DNA of 64,000 nucleotides, taken from NCBI GenBank assembly GCA_965248395.1, contig OZ252103.1:1426001-1490000 (forward strand), in the 5' to 3' direction. Position numbers and translations under genes: made by a program. A model generated the notes under the pieces. It did no database searches, was not told the DNA's origin, and saw only the letters and a program-made list of their open reading frames with translations. This document shows positions 60,570 through 64,000 of the stretch, in pieces (within the stretch, counting starts at the first letter, position 1; every line of letters starts with the position of its first letter). Source of the stretch: JAAXHH01 sp965248395. Its GTDB lineage: Bacteria > JAAXHH01.

Positions 60570-61652
60570 TTATCCCAGCGACTTGTTGAGCGCCGGCATG
60601 ACCTCTTTGGCAAAAAGTTCGAGGCAATTGATCCAAGCCTCTTTGTCGTCCCAGTCGTGGGCGGTCATGATGAGCGTGCCGAACTCTCCCGTCTCCTCCA
60701 TCATGCGGAGCAGCTGCCGTACGCATTCATCAGGGTCGCCGGCAATGACCTGCTCGTCCATCATGTAGTCCACGTTGATCTCGGAATTCGGCATATCGAG
60801 GTCCCGTTTCCAGAGTACCCTTCCGGGTCCGAGATCGGACATTCTCATGATATAGTCGAGACACTTGCCCAGCGACAGGTTCCGGGCCTTGTCCCGGGCC
60901 TCCGCCGTCGTGTCCGCTACGAAGATATTGCGGGAAATCTTCCATTTCCGCCGGTCCGGCTCCACGCCCTGGGACCGGGCGCCGCCGGCGTAGGTTTCCC
61001 AGTGGTTAAGCAGGACGTTGCCCGCGACCATGTGATGGCTGAAGGGAAAGTAGCCTTTCTGCCCCGCGATCCGCGTACCCGCCGAATCCCGCATGATCAC
61101 CGGGACGGAAAGCGGAGGATGGGGTTTCTGCAGCGGTTTCAGGTACACGCCGATCCCCATATCTTCCCGCACCTCCCGGCTCACGTGCAATTGCCAGAAC
61201 CGGCCGTTCATTTCGTAGGGCGGATCGGTGGTCCAGAGGGTCATGATCATCTGAATGGCTTCACCCACCATGGCACCGGAATCCTGGGGCAGGATGCCGT
61301 ACATCTCCATGTCGGACGGAATGGCGCCCGGTCCGAAGCAGATGTTCAGGCGGCCGTGGGACAGGTGGTCGAGGAAGGCCAGGCGTCCGGCCACGTGGGC
61401 GGGGTGATGGTAAGGCAGGCACACGGGCGCCGCCCCCAGCCGCATGCGGTCGGTCATGCCCAGGGCCTTGCCGATGAAGATCTCGGGCATGACGATGTTC
61501 TCGTAGCTCGAGGAGTGGTGTTCGCCCACCCAGAATTCGCTGAACCCGAGTTCCTCCGAACGCACCAGCAGTTCCATGTCTTCGTCGTAGCACTGTCCCG
61601 GCGGTTTGGCCGGATCGTGCACGGGCATCAGGAACATGCCATATTCGATCAT
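60570..61652 (-). CDS. LLM class flavin-dependent oxidoreductase (paralogue 3)
   Basis: 360 residues; same fold and motifs (PPGQCYDEDMELLVRSEELGF, FWVGEHHSSSYENI, RLGAAPVCLPYHHPAHVAGRLA, HLSHGRLNICFGPGAI) but more diverged from the other two than they are from each other. Starts the three-gene paralogue block. Substrate unknown. Confidence 0.9.
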   Translation of the reverse strand: MIEYGMFLMPVHDPAKPPGQCYDEDMELLVRSEELGFSEFWVGEHHSSSYENIVMPEIFIGKALGMTDRMRLGAAPVCLPYHHPAHVAGRLAFLDHLSHGRLNICFGPGAIPSDMEMYGILPQDSGAMVGEAIQMIMTLWTTDPPYEMNGRFWQLHVSREVREDMGIGVYLKPLQKPHPPLSVPVIMRDSAGTRIAGQKGYFPFSHHMVAGNVLLNHWETYAGGARSQGVEPDRRKWKISRNIFVADTTAEARDKARNLSLGKCLDYIMRMSDLGPGRVLWKRDLDMPNSEINVDYMMDEQVIAGDPDECVRQLLRMMEETGEFGTLIMTAHDWDDKEAWINCLELFAKEVMPALNKSLG

Positions 61653-61727
61653 GTCACTCTCCTTTACAGATCGTCTTCATATCGCCATCAAATTGCTTTC
61701 CTGCCAAATCCTTTCACGCGAATCCGT

Positions 61728-62387
61728 CTACAACAATCCCTTGCGGCGCTTGGCCGCGACGACTTCCTCCGCGAATCCGGGTCCGCACGATTCTTCGAAT
61801 CCGCCGCCCGGGAACCGTGTCGCCCACGCGTAGACCGTCCTGATCCTTTCGTCGTCACCCTGGAAAACGGAAGGCTCGGCGCGGGCGGCGTCCAGCTGTT
61901 CGATCACGGCGCCGGCGATCCGGTCGTACAACCGCTCCGTCCAGACGCCTGGTGTTCCTTCTGCTCTCCGGGCCTCCTGGTACCATGCCATGGCATTGAA
62001 CTGTACCTTGCGGGCGCGAGGGTAGAAGGAACACATCAGGTTCCAGTCGTCGCCATCCCTTTCCTGGTCTCCCGAGGCCCGGAAATCGGACCGGAGAAGG
62101 ACGGCGGGGATGTCGAGCATTTTGGCCATCATGAACTCCACCACGGTGCCCGAGTCCAGGTCCGTCCCGTCGAAATTGAAGAGGCCCATGTCGCAGGCCA
62201 TCACCTGCCTCAGGTCCTGGTTCCGGATGTCGGCCATCCGGTTCGACGACTGTTCGAGGTCCTGGGGCAGCACGCAGGCATACCGGCCGTCTGATACGCG
62301 GTCGATGGCCCCGGCCAGGAGCTCGTTTCCGGCGAGATGCTTGTGGTCGAAGAGGTCTCCTGCGAAATACACGCTGTAAGTGGTCAT
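61728..62387 (-). CDS. Nucleoside 2-deoxyribosyltransferase-like (YtoQ family)
   Basis: 219 residues. Starts SVYFAGDLFDHKHLAGN (nucleotide-hydrolase/transferase fold opening), then MACDMGLFNFDGTDLDSGTVVEFMMAK, where the Glu of the DSGTVVE block corresponds to the nucleophile of nucleoside deoxyribosyltransferases. Likely cleaves or transfers a deoxyribose or glycosyl group; YtoQ members are functionally undefined. Its start (ATG 62387) overlaps the stop of the aldolase gene (62384) by four bases. Confidence 0.8.
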   Translation of the reverse strand: MTTYSVYFAGDLFDHKHLAGNELLAGAIDRVSDGRYACVLPQDLEQSSNRMADIRNQDLRQVMACDMGLFNFDGTDLDSGTVVEFMMAKMLDIPAVLLRSDFRASGDQERDGDDWNLMCSFYPRARKVQFNAMAWYQEARRAEGTPGVWTERLYDRIAGAVIEQLDAARAEPSVFQGDDERIRTVYAWATRFPGGGFEESCGPGFAEEVVAAKRRKGLL

Positions 62388-63262
62388 AACGCATCACGTT
62401 CCGCGCCGCGCCCGGTATGGCGCTTACCGATCTCGACAGCCTCCCTGGTCCCGCTGGCGACCATCACGCCTTCGTCGATCATGTCGGTCACGTTTTCCGG
62501 CTGGACCCCGTTCAGAAAGGCGACGCCGTGGTCCTTGCAGGCCTTCAGCACCGAGGCCCGCGCCGCCACCATCTCGGGCGGATAGGGCGGATCGTGGCCG
62601 TCCGGGTACCCGAAGGACATCCCCATGTCGCCCGGACCCCATTCGGCAAAGGCGATGCCCGGCACCCCGAGGCTCTCGTCAACGTTCGCCAGCGCCCGCC
62701 GGTTCTCGATCTTGAGGCCGAGCATCAGTTCCCCTTCCGGGTTCAGGGGCCAGACATCGGCTCTTTTTACGTATTCCTGTACGGGGAGTCCCCATGTGGC
62801 GGCCGCGAATCCCTGGCCCCCCGAGCCCCGCTGCCCCGTTTCGAGCCCGTTACCCACGCCCTGGGTCTGAAAGGGGAAACGGGCCGATTCCACGAAGGCC
62901 CGGACGGCGCCGGGCGTCTCCGCGTGGCACAGCACGAGCCCGTGGACACCCAGGGCCAGTAACTGCTTGACCATCCACGCGTTTGCCCGCATGACGGCCT
63001 CGCTGGTCCCGCTCGTGGGCAGCGTGACGACGACGCAGGGCGTGAGGTGTCCGGTGGGCGTGGGACCGTCAGCGACGAGGCCGTTCATGAAGGCCTTGAG
63101 ACGCGACAGGTCGAAGAGGCCGTGCTCCATTTCGACGACCAGGTAGTCTTCCCACCTCCCGGAGGCTTCTCGGCCGCTTTCGTAACTCAGTTCACCGGAA
63201 CCGCCGTAATAGATCGGCTGACCTCGTTCGAGCAGCTCCACGGCTCGGTTGATCCTGGTCAT
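62384..63262 (-). CDS. HpcH/HpaI aldolase/citrate lyase family protein
   Basis: 292 residues from ATG at 63262 with GGAGGAG upstream (the TTG at 63277 is less likely). TIM-barrel aldolase motifs: LVVEMEHGLFDLSRLKAFM, LALGVHGLVLCHAETPGAVR, PEGELMLGLKIENRRAL and AEWGPGDMGMSFGYPD (metal ligands Glu and Asp). It cleaves or forms 2-keto-3-deoxy acids. Unusual Gly/Gln-rich NGLETGQRGSGGQGF loop after residue 145. Four-base overlap with the YtoQ-like gene. Confidence 0.85.
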   Translation of the reverse strand: MTRINRAVELLERGQPIYYGGSGELSYESGREASGRWEDYLVVEMEHGLFDLSRLKAFMNGLVADGPTPTGHLTPCVVVTLPTSGTSEAVMRANAWMVKQLLALGVHGLVLCHAETPGAVRAFVESARFPFQTQGVGNGLETGQRGSGGQGFAAATWGLPVQEYVKRADVWPLNPEGELMLGLKIENRRALANVDESLGVPGIAFAEWGPGDMGMSFGYPDGHDPPYPPEMVAARASVLKACKDHGVAFLNGVQPENVTDMIDEGVMVASGTREAVEIGKRHTGRGAERDAL

Positions 63263-63338
63263 TTCAATCTCCTCCAAAACAGGCTGGCCCCATCAGGCGC
63301 GAGGACGAGCCGCTTCGATATAAAACATGTAGGGCGTG

Positions 63339-64000
63339 TCACGGACGTTCGAAAGGCAGCCGTTCCTCCAGGCCCATATCTTCGGCGAGACCGGCGAGGT
63401 TATCCGCCGCCATACGCGTGAGCGGTACGCCTTCGCGGCGAGAATCTATCTCGCATTCGTATTCCATTTCACCCGGGACCAGGGTGCGGTCCACCCCGGG
63501 CGCCGTGGGCGCTTCCCGCATGCGGCGGATGAGTTCGTCGATGCGTTCGTAGTAGCTGTCCAGCGGCATCATGGCGCCTACGTCGATGGCCATGAAACTG
63601 TGTCCTTCATCGCACCCGTCGTCCGAGACCTTCGCCCAGGAAAGGATGTCCGTGGTGAAGGCCGCGCCGGCGAGCACCCCGGCCAGGGATTCCACCAGCA
63701 GGGCCAGGCCGTAGCCCTTGTGGTTGCCGAAAGGCGTCAGTGCGCCGGTGACGGTGAACACGGCCGGGTCCGTCGTAGGCAGGCCATCCTTGTCGGTGAG
63801 CCAACCCTCGGGCAGGGGAGTCCCCCGGTCACGGTACGAGGCCACCTTGCCCCCCGCCACGGTGCTCATGGCGAAGTCCAGGACGATCGGCGGCTGGGAA
63901 CGCGCAGGCACGGCGTAGGAAAGCGGATTATTGCCGATGGCCGCGCCACGGCCCCCGGGGATGTTCATGACCACGTCGGTATTGCTCATGGCAATCCCGA
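63339..64000 (-). CDS. Malate/lactate/ureidoglycolate dehydrogenase (Ldh_2) family protein, N-terminus outside the window
   Basis: The frame stays open at the window end; upstream codons read G-I-A-M-S-N-T-D, matching the internal GIA-S/T-N motif of this family, so the apparent ATG at 63989 is not the start. Visible: GNNPLSYAVPARSQPP, PLPEGWLTDKDG, and GNHKGYGLALLVE (catalytic Lys/His region). About the last 220 of the usual 340 residues. NAD(P)-dependent oxidation of a hydroxy acid. The gene is 76 bases before the aldolase and may begin the operon. Confidence 0.84.
   Translation of the reverse strand, partial: GIAMSNTDVVMNIPGGRGAAIGNNPLSYAVPARSQPPIVLDFAMSTVAGGKVASYRDRGTPLPEGWLTDKDGLPTTDPAVFTVTGALTPFGNHKGYGLALLVESLAGVLAGAAFTTDILSWAKVSDDGCDEGHSFMAIDVGAMMPLDSYYERIDELIRRMREAPTAPGVDRTLVPGEMEYECEIDSRREGVPLTRMAADNLAGLAEDMGLEERLPFERP

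Noticed and set aside
60519..62294. A 591-codon plus-strand frame
   Set aside because: Antisense to the third LLM gene and the YtoQ-like gene; no motifs.

Overview
The window is GC-rich bacterial chromosome (roughly 60% GC by eye) from a Gram-negative organism. Diderm architecture is shown by a giant beta-barrel-ended surface protein, a porin, lipoproteins and Tat-exported enzymes. The gene mix (Gfo/Idh/MocA dehydrogenases, phytanoyl-CoA dioxygenase, LLM flavin oxidoreductases, creatininase-like amidohydrolases, enolase-superfamily dehydratases, PafA-like phosphatase, M14 peptidase) resembles uncultured marine or sponge-associated lineages such as Latescibacterota, Poribacteria or relatives. 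That assignment is inference from gene content only. No tRNA, rRNA or CRISPR was seen.

Layout. 1-566 is the N-terminal part of a DUF2339 membrane protein (minus). 734-11163 is a plus-strand sugar-catabolism region: oxidoreductase, aldose dehydrogenase-type aldo/keto reductase, L-rhamnose mutarotase, PhyH dioxygenase, NHL protein, amidohydrolase/lactonase, two SDR epimerases and a 6-phosphogluconolactonase-like propeller, starting from a strong sigma70-like promoter. 11181-15396 holds an acyl-CoA synthetase and a thiolase. 16108-24942 is a single 2944-residue repeat protein, an autotransporter-like adhesin with 436-residue near-identical supramodules and a C-terminal barrel; a tandem promoter-like repeat lies upstream and a strong terminator-like hairpin downstream.

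25114-29067 encodes an exported lipoprotein RidA, a YkgJ-type cysteine-cluster protein and two Tat-exported lipoprotein PLP lyases, which read as one periplasmic module. A PurM-like protein follows. A complete IS256-family element with inverted repeats and an 8-bp target duplication (30862-32194) sits between two small coiled-coil genes. 32455-36715 (minus) holds M14 peptidase, a ManD/RspA-like dehydratase and an RDD protein. 36982-40803 holds a saccharopine-dehydrogenase-like protein, PPK2 and a PafA-like phosphatase. 41809-46174 (minus) is porin, TupA-like binding protein, Gfo/Idh/MocA and a ceramidase-like protein from one strong promoter. 46636-57460 (plus) holds a Tat-exported aminotransferase, hydrolase, nitroreductase, DapA-family aldolase, two more PLP aminotransferases, an epimerase, a truncated enolase-superfamily stub, an isoaspartyl methyltransferase and a spermidine-synthase-like membrane protein. 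57457-64000 (minus) is a catabolic run: Ldh-family dehydrogenase, HpcH/HpaI aldolase, YtoQ-like protein, three LLM paralogues and a creatininase-family hydrolase.

The least explained signal is a scattered family of small proteins, each a short membrane helix or hydrophobic start followed by charged heptad coiled coil. Several copies are broken by stops or frameshifts. Four of the noncoding stretches upstream of such small genes carry the same bipartite motif, CGAGAT-N13/14-CCGACT.
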